Numbered from the stretch's first letter, positions 24,721 to 33,960 are shown. The stretch is 64,000 nt of DNA from Caulobacteraceae bacterium (GCA_027487945.1 JAIYCQ010000022.1:1-64000), one strand, 5' to 3'. Translations and numbers: made by a program. Notes: generated from the sequence alone by a model not told the origin.

Positions 24721-25610
24721 GCGACATCTTCGACCCGCGCCGCTGGAAGCCCGCGCCCCTGCTGCCGCGCAAGGACCCGCGCGACGGGGCGCTGGTGTTC
24801 GTGGTGGCGGTGCTCTGCTTTCTGGCCTGCCTGACCGCCATCGGCGGGCTGGCCGCCGATCGGGCCGCACGCGGCTGGACCGGCCAGCTGACCGGCTCGG
24901 CGACCGTCGTGGTCCGCGCCATCGGCGGCGAGACGCCCGACACCGCCGCCGGCCGGGCCGCCGAGGCCCTGTCCGGGGTCAAGGGCGTGACCGAGGCGCG
25001 GGCGCTGGAAAAGGCCAGGGCCGAGGCGCTGCTTGAGCCCTGGCTCGGGCGCGAGGCGCTGCTGGACGACCTGCCGATCCCGCGCCTCGTGACGGTCGAC
25101 CTCGACCCGAAGGCGCCGGCCACCGCCGTCGCCCTGGACAAGGCCCTCAAGGCGGCCGGCATCGATGCGACGGTCGACGACCACAGCCTGTGGATCGGCG
25201 ACATCGAGCGCGCGGCCGGCATCGCCCGCTGGGCGGCCCTCGGCGTCTTCCTGCTGATCGCCTCGGCGGCGGCGGCGGCGATCGGATTCGCCACCCGCGC
25301 GGCCATGGCCGCTCACCGGGAGACCATCGAGGTGCTGCATCTGTCCGGCGCGCAGGCAGACTTTGTCGTGAAGCTGTTCCAGAGCCGCTTCGCGCGCGTT
25401 GCGGCGGTGGCGGGCTTGTTCGGCGCGGTCGGCGCGGCCAGTATCGGGGCGCTGGCCAGACTCGCCGGAGGCGGACAGGGGCTGACCCCCGTCCTGCCGG
25501 TCGCCTGGCTGGATCTGTTGGCTGTCGCGCCCACGCCGGTTCTCGCCGCGTTGGTCGCCGCGGTCGCCGCCCGCGTCGCCGCACGCGGGCTGATCGGAGA
25601 GATGGCGTGA
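24717..25610 (+). CDS. ftsX: Cell division protein FtsX
   Basis: The protein has 297 residues with four membrane helices (about 25-47, 165-190, 222-245 and 264-288) and a periplasmic loop between the first two, the standard FtsX plan. The coupling-helix region is AAHRETIEVLHLSGAQADFVVKLFQSRF. It transmits FtsE ATPase cycles to periplasmic amidase activation. The start overlaps ftsE; its stop overlaps the GTG of the next gene (GTGA). Confidence 0.9.
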   Translation: MSDIFDPRRWKPAPLLPRKDPRDGALVFVVAVLCFLACLTAIGGLAADRAARGWTGQLTGSATVVVRAIGGETPDTAAGRAAEALSGVKGVTEARALEKARAEALLEPWLGREALLDDLPIPRLVTVDLDPKAPATAVALDKALKAAGIDATVDDHSLWIGDIERAAGIARWAALGVFLLIASAAAAAIGFATRAAMAAHRETIEVLHLSGAQADFVVKLFQSRFARVAAVAGLFGAVGAASIGALARLAGGGQGLTPVLPVAWLDLLAVAPTPVLAALVAAVAARVAARGLIGEMA

Positions 25611-26233
25611 GGACGCTGGCGGCCCTGTTCGTCGTCCTGCTGATCTGGGCGGTCGGCCTGGTGGCCTTCGCCCAGAGGATCGAGCGCTCGACTCCGCCGC
25701 CCGAGCCGCCGGTTGCCGACGCCGTGGTCGCCCTGACCGGCGCCTCGGACCTTCGCCTCGAAGCCGCCGCCCGGCTGCTGGAGCGCGGCAAGGGCAAGCG
25801 GCTGCTGATTTCAGGCGTCAACCGCGAGGCCAGCCGCGACGATATCCAGGCGGTCAGCCGGGCCGTGAAGCCGATCTACGACTGCTGCGTCGACCTCGGC
25901 TATGCGGCCGCCGACACGGTGGGCAACGCCGAGGAGATCGCCGACTGGGCGCGCGGCAAGGGCTTCACACGAATGATCGTGGTCACCTCCGACTACCACA
26001 TGCCACGCTCTATCCTGGAGATCCGGGCGGCGATGCCCGAGGCCACCCTGATCGAGTATCCGGTCGCCACCACGGTGGTCGATGTCCGTCGCTGGTGGCG
26101 GGACGGAGGGGATGCGCGACGGCTGATCGTGGAGTACTCCAAGTATCTGGCGATCCTGGCGCGGGAGAGCGTCCTGGCGCTGGCCCCCCGTAAGGACGTC
26201 CCGGCGGCCCAACCCAAGGAAGAGACCTCTTGA
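25607..26233 (+). CDS. YdcF/ElyC-SanA family membrane protein
   Basis: The protein has 208 residues and a GTG start overlapping the ftsX stop. An N-terminal membrane helix (about 4-22) is followed by a DUF218 domain with ADAVVALTGASDLRLEAAARLLERG, NAEEIADWARGKG and MIVVTSDYHMPRS. Relatives in E. coli (ElyC, SanA) act in envelope polysaccharide and undecaprenyl-lipid physiology. Location behind ftsEX and before plsC supports an envelope role. Confidence 0.88.
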   Translation: MRTLAALFVVLLIWAVGLVAFAQRIERSTPPPEPPVADAVVALTGASDLRLEAAARLLERGKGKRLLISGVNREASRDDIQAVSRAVKPIYDCCVDLGYAAADTVGNAEEIADWARGKGFTRMIVVTSDYHMPRSILEIRAAMPEATLIEYPVATTVVDVRRWWRDGGDARRLIVEYSKYLAILARESVLALAPRKDVPAAQPKEETS

Positions 26234-26946
26234 TCTGGCTCCGGTCGCTGCTTTTCACGATCGCCTTCTACCTCTACTCCACGATCGTCGCCCTGCTGAT
26301 GGCCCCGCTGCTGCTGGGGCCGCGAGGTGCGGTGTCCTGGGCCCTGACGGTGCATGGCAAGGGCGTGGCGCTGCTGCTGCGGCTGATCGCCGGCATCCGG
26401 TTCGAGGTGCGTGGCCTGGAGAACCTGCCTGGGGGCGCCGCGCTGATCGCGGGCAAGCACCACGCCTTCTTCGACATCTTCGGCTGCTTCACGGTCATGC
26501 CGTCGGCCTGCTTCGTGCTCAAGAAGGAGCTCAGCTGGGTTCCGTTCGTCGGCTGGTACGCCGCCAAGGCCAGGATGATCGTCGTCGACCGCAGCGCCCA
26601 CTCCACGGCGCTGCGCAAGCTGGTCCGCGACACCCGGGATCGCTTCTCCGAGGCCCGGCAGGTGGTGATCTTCCCGGAAGGCACCCGCAAGGCGCCGGGG
26701 GACGCCCCGGACTACAAGCCCGGCATCGCCGCCCTGTACCGCGAGCTGGACATGCCGGTCGTGCCACTGGCGCTGAACACGGGCTGCCACTGGCCGGCCC
26801 ATGGCTTCCAGCGCTATCCGGGCAAGATCATTTTCGAGTTCCTGCCGGCGATCCCGGCCGGCCTCAAGCGCGGCGAGTTCATGCGGGAGCTGGAGAGCCG
26901 GCTCGAAGCCGCGTCGAACGCCCTCATCGCCGAAAGCGCGCGGTAG
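26230..26946 (+). CDS. 1-acyl-sn-glycerol-3-phosphate acyltransferase (PlsC-like)
   Basis: The protein has 238 residues. It starts with a rare TTG that overlaps the preceding stop (TTGA). The acyltransferase motif H77-x4-D82 is in GKHHAFFDIFG, and the second motif is FPEGTRKAPG. An N-terminal membrane segment (about 8-30) is present. It acylates lysophosphatidic acid in phospholipid synthesis at the inner membrane. The four-gene operon ftsE-ftsX-ydcF-plsC is fully overlapped. Confidence 0.9.
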   Translation: MIWLRSLLFTIAFYLYSTIVALLMAPLLLGPRGAVSWALTVHGKGVALLLRLIAGIRFEVRGLENLPGGAALIAGKHHAFFDIFGCFTVMPSACFVLKKELSWVPFVGWYAAKARMIVVDRSAHSTALRKLVRDTRDRFSEARQVVIFPEGTRKAPGDAPDYKPGIAALYRELDMPVVPLALNTGCHWPAHGFQRYPGKIIFEFLPAIPAGLKRGEFMRELESRLEAASNALIAESAR

Positions 26947-26952
26947 GGCGCG

Positions 26953-27423
26953 TCAGGCCGCCTTGCGCGCCGTCTCGGCCATCGGCATCAGCCGGTCCAC
27001 GACCAGACGGCTCATCATCCGGCCATCCAGCGGAATGATCGCGTCGACGAACCGGCGGTCGGGATCATCGCCGAGGTCCGGCGGGTCCTGCGGCAGCGAC
27101 GCATCGATGGTGAAGGTCTCCTGCACCCCGTCGACCAACAGGCCGGCGCAACGCTCGCTCTCCTGAACCACGACGATGACGTGGCGCGAGGACGGTTCGG
27201 TGAGGCCCAGCCCGAGCCGCGCCCGAAGGTCGATCACCGGCATGATCGATCCACGCAGGTTGATGACGCCGCGGATGTAGTCCGGCGCCTGGGGCAGCGG
27301 AGTCGCCGCGGTCCAGCCCCGGATCTCCCGCACGGTGCGGATGTCGATGCAGAACTCCTGGTCGCCGATCTCGAACGAGATCAGCTCGAGGGTTTCGGTG
27401 GCCTGGTCGAAGTGCGTGCTCAT
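26953..27423 (-). CDS. cheW: Chemotaxis coupling protein CheW
   Basis: The protein has 156 residues from the ATG at 27423, preceded by AGAGG. It has the CheW fold: ELISFEIGDQEFCIDIRTVREIRGW, then LPQAPDYIRGVINLRGSIMPVIDLRARLGL and a late GLLVDGVQETF. It links receptors to the CheA kinase. The soluble chemoreceptor gene lies 149 bp upstream on the same strand. The 3' end converges with plsC 6 bp away. Confidence 0.95.
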   Translation of the reverse strand: MSTHFDQATETLELISFEIGDQEFCIDIRTVREIRGWTAATPLPQAPDYIRGVINLRGSIMPVIDLRARLGLGLTEPSSRHVIVVVQESERCAGLLVDGVQETFTIDASLPQDPPDLGDDPDRRFVDAIIPLDGRMMSRLVVDRLMPMAETARKAA

Positions 27424-27507
27424 GAACGACCTCTGGTGTCTGCCGGCGATCGGGGAGCGCCGGGGCCGCGTCAACGACGCGAGTCTCCATGGAAGTCTGC
27501 GGGGTTA

Positions 27508-27515
27508 TGGTTAAC
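27508..27515 (-). promoter_or_regulatory. CtrA-like half-site upstream of cheW
   Basis: The minus strand reads GTTAACCATAAC (TTAACCAT core), 85 bp before the cheW start. This matches the CtrA half-site type TTAACCAT known in Caulobacter. The same GTTAACCA octamer stands before the receptor gene. Functional use is inferred. Confidence 0.4.
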
Positions 27516-27572
27516 GGGGTCCAAACACCACAGGCCTTGATCGGCCCGGAAGCGCGCCGCGGAAGCTGTGGA

Positions 27573-29201
27573 CTAGAACTCTTCCCAATCGTCGGTCGGC
27601 GCCGGCCGTGCGCCGCTCTTTGCGAAAGCCTGCAGGCGACTGCGGGCGGCATGCACGGGATTCTCGTCGAGCACGGGCGGCGGACGCCGGGGCGGCGGCG
27701 CCTCGAACCGGACCGGCTCATGCGGCGCGGGCGCGGGACGGCGCGGGGCCGGAGCGGGCGCCGGGCGGGGGGCTTCCTGGCGGGGCGGCGGGGCGGACTG
27801 GTCCTGCCAGCTGGCGGCGCGGCCGCCGTTGCGGTCGACCTCGAAGCGGTTGACCAGCGTGGTCAGCTGCCCGGCCTCGCCGCGCAGCGACCGGGCGGCG
27901 GCGGTCGTCTGTTCGACCATGGCCGCGTTCTGCTGGGTCATCTGGTCCATCTGGTTGACGGCCGAGTTCACGTCGCCCAGCGCCGTGGCCTGTTCCTGGG
28001 CCGAGGCGCTGATCTCGCCGACCAGATCATGGATCTCGCCGACCTTGCCGACGATGCCGGAAAGCGCCTGGCCCGTCTGGCCGACCAGCTGGACACCCTT
28101 GCCGACCTGGCCCGACGAGGCAGAGATCAGGGTCTTGATTTCCTTGGCGGCCTGGGCGGAGCGCTGGGCCAGGGCCCGGACTTCCGACGCGACAACGGCA
28201 AAGCCACGGCCCGCGTCGCCCGCCCGCGCCGCCTCGACCCCGGCGTTCAGCGCCAGAAGGTTGGTCTGGAAGGCGATCTCGTCGATCACGCCGATGATCT
28301 GGCTGATCTCGTTCGACGACCGCTCGATCTCGCCCATGGCCGAGATGGCCTGACGGACGACCTCGCCGGAATGTTCGGCGTCTTCGCGGGCGCCGGTCAC
28401 CACCGTGGCGGCCTGACGGGCCCCCTCGGCGGAGCGTTTCACCGTCGCGGTGATCTGGTCGAGGGCGGCGGCGGTCTCCTCGAGACGCGCGGCCTGCTGC
28501 TCGGTCCGCTTCGACAGGTCATCGGCCGCGTTGGCGATCTCCGAGGAGCCGGCGTTGATCGCGGTGGTCGAGTCGCTGATCGAGGCCATCGCCGACTTCA
28601 GGCTGTTCACCGCCCCGTTGAAGTCATCCTTCAGCTTCTGGTAGGCGCCCGGGAAGCTGGCGTCGATACGGGCGGTCAGGTCGCCCCGGGCCAGCCGGCC
28701 CAGGCTGTCGGCGAGGGTGTTGACCACCGCCGCCTGCTCGGCCTCGTTCCTGCGGCTGGACTCTTCGGTCTGCTGCCGCTCGATCTGGTCCTCGGTGACG
28801 TCCTGGGCGAACTTGACGACCTTGTAGGGACGGCCGCTCGCGTCAAAAATCGGCATGTAGGAGGCGCGCAGCCAGATGGGGCGCCCGCCCCGGCCGACGC
28901 GGGCGTATTTGCCGACCTGGCTTTCGCCGTTGTTCAGGGCCTTCCAGAGGTTCCTGTATTCCGGGCTCGCCGCATGGTCGGGCGGGCAGAACAGGCTGTG
29001 ATTGCGGCCCTCGATCTCACCTGCCGAATAGCCGACGGTGGCGAGGAAGTTGCTGTTGGCCCGGATGATCGTGCCGTCGAGGTTGAACTCGATGATCGCC
29101 TGGGCGCGATCCATCGCCGACACCTGGGCCTCGAGCTCGCGGAGCCGCTCCGCATCCCTGGCGGCCTTTTGCCGATCGCCTCCCAGAAAGCCGAACGCCA
29201 T
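27573..29201 (-). CDS. Soluble methyl-accepting chemotaxis protein with PAS domain
   Basis: The protein has 542 residues and no membrane helix. A PAS domain occupies about 15-130 ([24 protein letters not shown], later [19 protein letters not shown]). A HAMP-like segment follows (about 150-200, [18 protein letters not shown]), then the signalling hairpin (about 240-440) with the tip [21 protein letters not shown]. The tail is Pro/Arg-rich with [10 protein letters not shown]. No CheR-binding pentapeptide is obvious at the C-terminus. It probably senses an internal signal such as redox state, like Aer-type or cytoplasmic Caulobacter receptors. Confidence 0.93.
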   Translation of the reverse strand: MAFGFLGGDRQKAARDAERLRELEAQVSAMDRAQAIIEFNLDGTIIRANSNFLATVGYSAGEIEGRNHSLFCPPDHAASPEYRNLWKALNNGESQVGKYARVGRGGRPIWLRASYMPIFDASGRPYKVVKFAQDVTEDQIERQQTEESSRRNEAEQAAVVNTLADSLGRLARGDLTARIDASFPGAYQKLKDDFNGAVNSLKSAMASISDSTTAINAGSSEIANAADDLSKRTEQQAARLEETAAALDQITATVKRSAEGARQAATVVTGAREDAEHSGEVVRQAISAMGEIERSSNEISQIIGVIDEIAFQTNLLALNAGVEAARAGDAGRGFAVVASEVRALAQRSAQAAKEIKTLISASSGQVGKGVQLVGQTGQALSGIVGKVGEIHDLVGEISASAQEQATALGDVNSAVNQMDQMTQQNAAMVEQTTAAARSLRGEAGQLTTLVNRFEVDRNGGRAASWQDQSAPPPRQEAPRPAPAPAPRRPAPAPHEPVRFEAPPPRRPPPVLDENPVHAARSRLQAFAKSGARPAPTDDWEEF

Positions 29202-29267
29202 GAAACCTCATCTCCGGAATCGCGAAGCGCCGTACCTCACGACGCGACACTTCGGACTCGCATTGAG

Positions 29268-29275
29268 TGGTTAAC
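29268..29275 (-). promoter_or_regulatory. CtrA-like half-site upstream of the chemoreceptor gene
   Basis: The minus strand reads GTTAACCACTCAAT 67 bp before the receptor start, sharing GTTAACCA with the cheW upstream region. It is a candidate CtrA half-site; a second TTAA at the right distance is degenerate. Confidence 0.35.
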
Positions 29276-29352
29276 AAGTTCGAAAAAACGAGAGCGACCA
29301 TCTCCGGATTCGCCGGCGCGGGCGACCCCCGGGGACGGCGCCGGACCCCAGG

Positions 29353-29904
29353 TCAGGCATACGCCTCGCGGGCTTCCACGAGGGTCAGAAGCCGCTCCAT
29401 GGCGGCGTCGCGGACCTGCTGGTCGCGAAGGTGGCCGACCAGATCGCTGAGGTAGTCGATGTTGCGCCCCGACAGGCCGCGCGCCCCGGCGATCAGCTCG
29501 GCCTGCCGCTCAAGCGTCAGGTCGCCAGCCCACTGCGGATGGGCCGTGTCGGACAGGAAGACCAGGCAGTCCGCCGGACCGGTCCCGTCGATCCTGACCC
29601 GCCGCCAGGCTTCGAAATAGGTCTCCGTCGGCTGCTCGCGCTCCCGCAGGTAGGCGTAGACCTCGTCCCAGGCCTCGGCCGACACCCGGTAGGCCACGCC
29701 GCGTGTCGATCCACCGGGCGCCAGCCCCAGCACCAGCCCCGGGCGCTCGGGCACGCCGCGATGGTGCACCGAATAGATGCAGAATGCGCGCCGGCGACCG
29801 TGGAGAACCGCGCCGCGGCGGTCTACAAACGGGAACCCGGGACGCCACATCAGCGATCCATACCCGAACACCCAGCGATCCTGCGCCGCTTCGCCGCCGT
29901 CCAT
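29353..29904 (-). CDS. ChaC-like gamma-glutamylcyclotransferase
   Basis: The protein has 183 residues from the ATG at 29904. The nucleotide-like loop FGYGSLMW near residue 14 is the family hallmark, followed by RRRAFCIYSVHHRGVPERPG and GVAYRVSAEAWDEVYAYLREREQ with the catalytic Glu region. The enzyme releases 5-oxoproline from glutathione. An in-frame ATG at 29937 overlaps the divergent DUF2125 start and has a poor ribosome binding site, so the shorter form is preferred. Confidence 0.9.
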   Translation of the reverse strand: MDGGEAAQDRWVFGYGSLMWRPGFPFVDRRGAVLHGRRRAFCIYSVHHRGVPERPGLVLGLAPGGSTRGVAYRVSAEAWDEVYAYLREREQPTETYFEAWRRVRIDGTGPADCLVFLSDTAHPQWAGDLTLERQAELIAGARGLSGRNIDYLSDLVGHLRDQQVRDAAMERLLTLVEAREAYA

Positions 29905-29935
29905 TCGTTCCGCCAGTCCCAGGAGCCGTCCTGCC

Positions 29936-30886
29936 ATGACCCTGCCCGAAGCCGAACGCGCTCGCAAACCCCGCAGGGGCGGACTTTTGCTGCCCTGGCT
30001 TCTAGCGCTGCTGCTGGTGATCGGCTGGAGCGGCGGCTGGTTCTGGCTGCGCGGCGAGGCGGTGCGGCGCATGGACGCCGCCGTCGCCCAGCTTCGCGAG
30101 CAGGGCTACGACGTCGTCTGGCGGCAAAGGACGGTGACCGGCTTCCCGTTCCGCCTGAACGTCGCCCTCGCCGGCGCGCGGATCGCCGAGCCGTCCGGCT
30201 GGGCGATCGCGACGCCGGTGCTGAAGTCCGAGGCCTATATCTACCGGCTCGATCACTGGGTCATGGTCGCGCCCGACGGTGTCACCCTGACGCGGCCGGA
30301 CGGCGGGCCGGTGACGGTGCGCGCGCGGGCGCTGCGGGCGAGCCTCAGCAGCTTCGACGAACATCCGCCGCGCCTGTCCGTGGAGGGCGTCGACCTGGCG
30401 TTCGAGACCGCACCCGGCGGCAAGCCCTATCCGGTGGAGTCCGCCGGCAAGCTCGAACTGCATCTGAGAGCCGGCCCGCAGGACCAGGGGGGCGTTCTGT
30501 TCCGGGTCGAGGGGGCCCGGCTGCGGCTGGAGGGCCTGCCAGCCCGGGTCGTCCAGGGCAAGCCCGCCTCGATGATGTGGGACCTCGTCCTCTCGAAGAT
30601 GAGCGCCTTCCGGGGCCGCGACTGGCCGGGGGCGGTGCGCAACTGGCGCGACGCCGGCGGCGTGATCACCGTGCGGGCCGCGGAGGTGCGCGGCGGCGAC
30701 GCGGTGCTGTCGGGCAAGGGCGGCCCGCTGACAGTCGGCCCGGGCGGACGGCTGCAGGGCGGTCTGGAGGCGAAACTCACCGGCGGGGACGACGACACCC
30801 CGGCCTTCTCGGGCGAGGTCGACCTGGCCGACGGCGAGGCGCGGATCGGCCCGCTGCCGCTGGGCCCGTCGCCGCGGCTGTACTGA
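29936..30886 (+). CDS. DUF2125 family protein
   Basis: The protein has 316 residues; AGGAG stands 10 bp before the ATG. A single N-terminal membrane helix (about 16-38, LLLPWLLALLLVIGWSGGWFWL) is followed by a long periplasmic beta-rich domain with the DUF2125 start REQGYDVVWRQRTVTGFPFRL and ending SPRLY. The domain looks like AsmA/TamB-type lipid-transport repeats, but this is only a resemblance. It is divergent from chaC with 31 bp between starts, so the chaC promoter lies inside this gene and vice versa. Confidence 0.85.
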   Translation: MTLPEAERARKPRRGGLLLPWLLALLLVIGWSGGWFWLRGEAVRRMDAAVAQLREQGYDVVWRQRTVTGFPFRLNVALAGARIAEPSGWAIATPVLKSEAYIYRLDHWVMVAPDGVTLTRPDGGPVTVRARALRASLSSFDEHPPRLSVEGVDLAFETAPGGKPYPVESAGKLELHLRAGPQDQGGVLFRVEGARLRLEGLPARVVQGKPASMMWDLVLSKMSAFRGRDWPGAVRNWRDAGGVITVRAAEVRGGDAVLSGKGGPLTVGPGGRLQGGLEAKLTGGDDDTPAFSGEVDLADGEARIGPLPLGPSPRLY

Positions 30887-30889
30887 CCG

Positions 30890-30953
30890 GGCGCAATATT
30901 CTTGCGCCACGCTTGGGGTATTGCCCTGCCCGGCGGGATGAAATACGTCCCGC
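30890..30953 (+). repeat. Two consecutive hairpins before the aromatic amino acid operon
   Basis: GGCGCAA-tattc-TTGCGCC (30890-30908) and GCGGGA-N9-TCCCGC (30933-30953) lie between DUF2125 and the chorismate mutase gene. The first may end the upstream transcript; the second ends 15 bp before the ATG. No leader peptide rich in Phe or Tyr was found. Confidence 0.5.
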
Positions 30954-30968
30954 GTCTCGTCTGAAGGG

Positions 30969-31775
30969 ATGAAAATGGGCAAGGACGCCCCCGCCGCTCC
31001 GCTGACTCTCGACGCCGTCCGCGCCCGTATCGACGCGGTGGACGCCGAGCTTCTGCGGCTGGTCGGCGAGCGGGCCTCGCTGGCGCGGTCGGTGGCCGAG
31101 GCCAAGCGCGCTGCCGGCGACGGCGGCAAGTTCGGCCTGCGCCCGGCGCGCGAAGCCCAGATCGTCCGCAAGATCCTCGCCGGCAAGGCCCCAGCCGCCT
31201 CCAACGCTCTGGTCATCCGCCTCTGGCGCGAACTGATGGCCGACAGCCTGAGTCAGCAGGGGCCGTTCCACCTGTCGGTCTGGGGCGGCAAGCTGGAAAG
31301 CCGCGCGGTCGAGCTCGCCCGTCTGCGTTTCGGCGGAGCCCCGAAGCTGGCGCTGGCCGCGAAGCCGGAGGACGCCCTCGCCGCGGCCCGCACGCCCGGC
31401 GGCGTCGCTGTGCTGGCCCTGACGCCCGACACCGCGTGGTGGGGCCGCCTGCTGGCCGAGCCGACGCTGAAGGTGTTCGCCACCCTGCCCTGCCTGACCG
31501 TCTGGGGCCCCACCAGCGCCGTGGCCGTCGCCCAGGTGGAGATCGCGCCCACGGGCGCCGACCAGACCCTGTGGGTCACCGACGCCACCGACATCGGCAA
31601 GACCGTCGAGGCGCTGAGCCGTGACGGGGTGGCCGCCGCCCCGCTGGTCCAGCACGGCGGCCTGACCCTCTACGCCCTCGCCGGCTATTATCAGCACGAT
31701 GACGCCAGGCTGCTCCGCGCGCCGGGTCAGCTGCATGGCGTCATCGGCGCGGCCCCCGAACCCTTCGACCTTTGA
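30969..31775 (+). CDS. Chorismate mutase (AroQ type) with a C-terminal extension
   Basis: The protein has 268 residues. The N-terminal AroQ helix bundle (about 12-95) shows LDAVRARIDAVDAELLRLVGERASLARSVAEAKRA and a catalytic Arg/Lys pattern, converting chorismate to prephenate. The C-terminal 170 residues (PFHLSVWGGKLESRAVELAR to GVIGAAPEPFDL) are of unclear family; placement suggests a degenerate prephenate dehydratase-like or regulatory domain. ATG codons at 30969 and 30975 are both possible. HisC-type aminotransferase and cyclohexadienyl dehydrogenase follow at 46 and 2 bp, so this is the tyrosine/phenylalanine operon. Confidence 0.87.
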   Translation: MKMGKDAPAAPLTLDAVRARIDAVDAELLRLVGERASLARSVAEAKRAAGDGGKFGLRPAREAQIVRKILAGKAPAASNALVIRLWRELMADSLSQQGPFHLSVWGGKLESRAVELARLRFGGAPKLALAAKPEDALAAARTPGGVAVLALTPDTAWWGRLLAEPTLKVFATLPCLTVWGPTSAVAVAQVEIAPTGADQTLWVTDATDIGKTVEALSRDGVAAAPLVQHGGLTLYALAGYYQHDDARLLRAPGQLHGVIGAAPEPFDL

Positions 31776-31821
31776 ACCGGCCCCGTGTAGAAGCCCGGTT
31801 CCAGCATCCGGACTTCCGCAC

Positions 31822-32943
31822 ATGACCGACCAGAGCACCGACCGTTTCCAGGCCGACCGGCCCGTTCCCAAGCCCGGCATTCTCGCCATCGAGCCCTACA
31901 AGCCCGGCAAGGCCAAGGCCGAGGGCGTCGAGAACCCGATCAAGCTCTCGGCCAACGAGAACGTGCTGGGCGCCTCGCCGATGGCGCAGGAGGCGTTCGC
32001 CGTCGCAGCCGGCAACCTGGCCCTCTACCCCGACCCCCGCACCTCGATCGTCCGCGACGCCATCGCGGCCAGGTACGGCCTGGAGCCCGAACGTCTGCTG
32101 TTCGGCTGCGGCTCGGACGAGGTGTTCCAGCTGCTGTGCCAGACCTTCCTCGAACCCGGCGACAACATGGTCCAGCCGGCCCACGGCTTCGCGGCCTGGG
32201 CCATCGGCGCGCGCGCCTGTGGGGCCGAGGTCCGCAGCGCCCCGGAGAAGGACCTGCACGTCGACGTCGACGCGCTTCTCGAGCAGGTCGACGAACGCAC
32301 GCGGCTGGTCTTCGTCGCCAACCCTGCCAATCCGACCGGCACCTGGATACCGTTCAGCGAGATCCGCCGCCTGCACGCGGCGCTGCCGCCTTCCGTGGTG
32401 CTGGTTCTGGACGGCGCCTATGCCGAGTTCCAGACCGGCGCCGCCACGACCGAGGACTTCGACCTGGCGCGGCATGAGCACAACGTCGTGGTCACCCGCA
32501 CCTTCTCCAAGATCCACGGCCTCGCCGCCCTGCGCGTCGGCTGGGGCTATCTGCCGGCGGAGATGACCCGGGCCGTCGATCGCATCCGCCTGCCGTTCAA
32601 TGTCAACATCCCGGCCCAGCTGGCCGCCGTCGCCGCCCTGGCCGATGACGACTTCCAGCGGCGGTCGGTAGAACTGGTCGAGATCTGGCGACCCTGGCTG
32701 GCCCAGCAGCTGGGCGGCCTCGGCCTCGACGTTGTCCCGTCGGCGGCGAACTTCGTGCTGGTCGGCTTCCCGAAGACGCCCGGCAAGACCGCCGTGGAGG
32801 CCGAGGCCTTCCTCGCCTCGCGCGGCTACCTGGTTCGCGCTGTCGGCAACTACGGCCTGCCCGACCACATCCGCATCACCATCGGTCTGGAAGAGCACAA
32901 CCGCGCGGTCGTCGACCTCCTCGCCGACTTCATGAGCTGCTGA
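31822..32943 (+). CDS. hisC: HisC-type (histidinol-phosphate / aromatic) aminotransferase
   Basis: The protein has 373 residues, a class I/II PLP aminotransferase. Visible are IKLSANENVLGASP, FVANPANPTGTW, LDGAYAEF and the PLP lysine in TRTFSKIHGLAALRVGWGY, ending with NYGLPDHIRITIGLEEHN. The family includes histidinol-phosphate aminotransferase, but copies placed between chorismate mutase and cyclohexadienyl dehydrogenase usually also or mainly transaminate prephenate or aromatic keto acids. That preference is inferred from position. The next gene starts 2 bp after the stop. Confidence 0.92.
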   Translation: MTDQSTDRFQADRPVPKPGILAIEPYKPGKAKAEGVENPIKLSANENVLGASPMAQEAFAVAAGNLALYPDPRTSIVRDAIAARYGLEPERLLFGCGSDEVFQLLCQTFLEPGDNMVQPAHGFAAWAIGARACGAEVRSAPEKDLHVDVDALLEQVDERTRLVFVANPANPTGTWIPFSEIRRLHAALPPSVVLVLDGAYAEFQTGAATTEDFDLARHEHNVVVTRTFSKIHGLAALRVGWGYLPAEMTRAVDRIRLPFNVNIPAQLAAVAALADDDFQRRSVELVEIWRPWLAQQLGGLGLDVVPSAANFVLVGFPKTPGKTAVEAEAFLASRGYLVRAVGNYGLPDHIRITIGLEEHNRAVVDLLADFMSC

Positions 32944-32945
32944 CC

Positions 32946-33881
32946 ATGCCCGGACAGGTCTACACCCGTATGGCCGTGGTCGGCTTCGGACTCATCGGCT
33001 CGTCCCTCGCCCGCATCGCCCGCGAGAAGGGCGTGGTCGGCGAGATCGTCGCCGTCGACGCCTCCGAGGCGCATCGCGCCCGGATCACGGCCCTGGGCCT
33101 GGCCGACCGGGTCACGGGCGACATCGCCGAAGGCGTGGCCGGCTGCGACCTGGTCATCTTCGCCACCCCGGTGCTGGCCATAGGCGAGGCAATGGCCGCC
33201 GCCGCCCCTGCCCTGAGCCCCGGCGCCACGGTGACCGACGTCGGCTCGGTGAAGGGCAGCGTCGCCGAGGCCATGGCCGCTACGGCGCCGGACAACGTCT
33301 TCGTCATCCCGGGGCACCCGATCGCCGGCACCGAGCACTCCGGGCCTGACGCCGGCTTCGCCGAGCTGTTCGACGGACGCTGGGTGATCCTGACGCCGGA
33401 CGCCGCCCGCGAGGACGCCGCCTACGCCGAGGCGGTGGCGAGGCTGTCGACTTTCTGGCGGGCCTGCGGCGCCCAGGTCGAGCTGATGGACGTCCAGCAC
33501 CACGACCTGGTGCTGGCCATCACCAGCCACCTACCCCACCTGATCGCCTACAACATCGTCGGCACGGCCTCGGACCTGGAGGGCGTCACCGAGGGCGAGG
33601 TGATGAAGTACAGCGCCGGCGGCTTCCGTGACTTCACCCGCATCGCCGCCAGCGACCCGACCATGTGGCGGGACATCTTCGTGGCCAACAAGGACGCGGT
33701 GCTGGAGGTGCTCGGCCGGTTCACCGAGGACCTGCAGGCGCTGAGCCGCGCCATCCGCTGGGGCGAGGCCGACAAGCTGCAGGACCTGTTCACCCGCACC
33801 CGCGCCATCCGCCGGGGCGTCATCGCGCTCGGCCAGGAAAGCGCCGAGCCGAACTTCGGCCGGGATCGCGGCAAGCACTAG
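32946..33881 (+). CDS. tyrC: Prephenate/arogenate (cyclohexadienyl) dehydrogenase
   Basis: The protein has 311 residues. An N-terminal Rossmann fold has VVGFGLIGSSLARIAREKG (residues 11-29). The dehydrogenase signatures are DVGSVKGSVAEAM, IPGHPIAGTEHSGPDA and the active-site histidine region DVQHHDLVLAITSHLPHLIAYNIV. It oxidises prephenate or arogenate on the way to tyrosine. It is the last gene of the operon and is convergent with the START-like gene. Confidence 0.94.
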   Translation: MPGQVYTRMAVVGFGLIGSSLARIAREKGVVGEIVAVDASEAHRARITALGLADRVTGDIAEGVAGCDLVIFATPVLAIGEAMAAAAPALSPGATVTDVGSVKGSVAEAMAATAPDNVFVIPGHPIAGTEHSGPDAGFAELFDGRWVILTPDAAREDAAYAEAVARLSTFWRACGAQVELMDVQHHDLVLAITSHLPHLIAYNIVGTASDLEGVTEGEVMKYSAGGFRDFTRIAASDPTMWRDIFVANKDAVLEVLGRFTEDLQALSRAIRWGEADKLQDLFTRTRAIRRGVIALGQESAEPNFGRDRGKH

Positions 33882-33960
33882 AGCCGGGACTGGATGGCGG
33901 GTCCGCCGGGACGCGACTTCCAGTCGGTCAACAGCATCGGGCGGTGTTCAGGGGCAGCCA

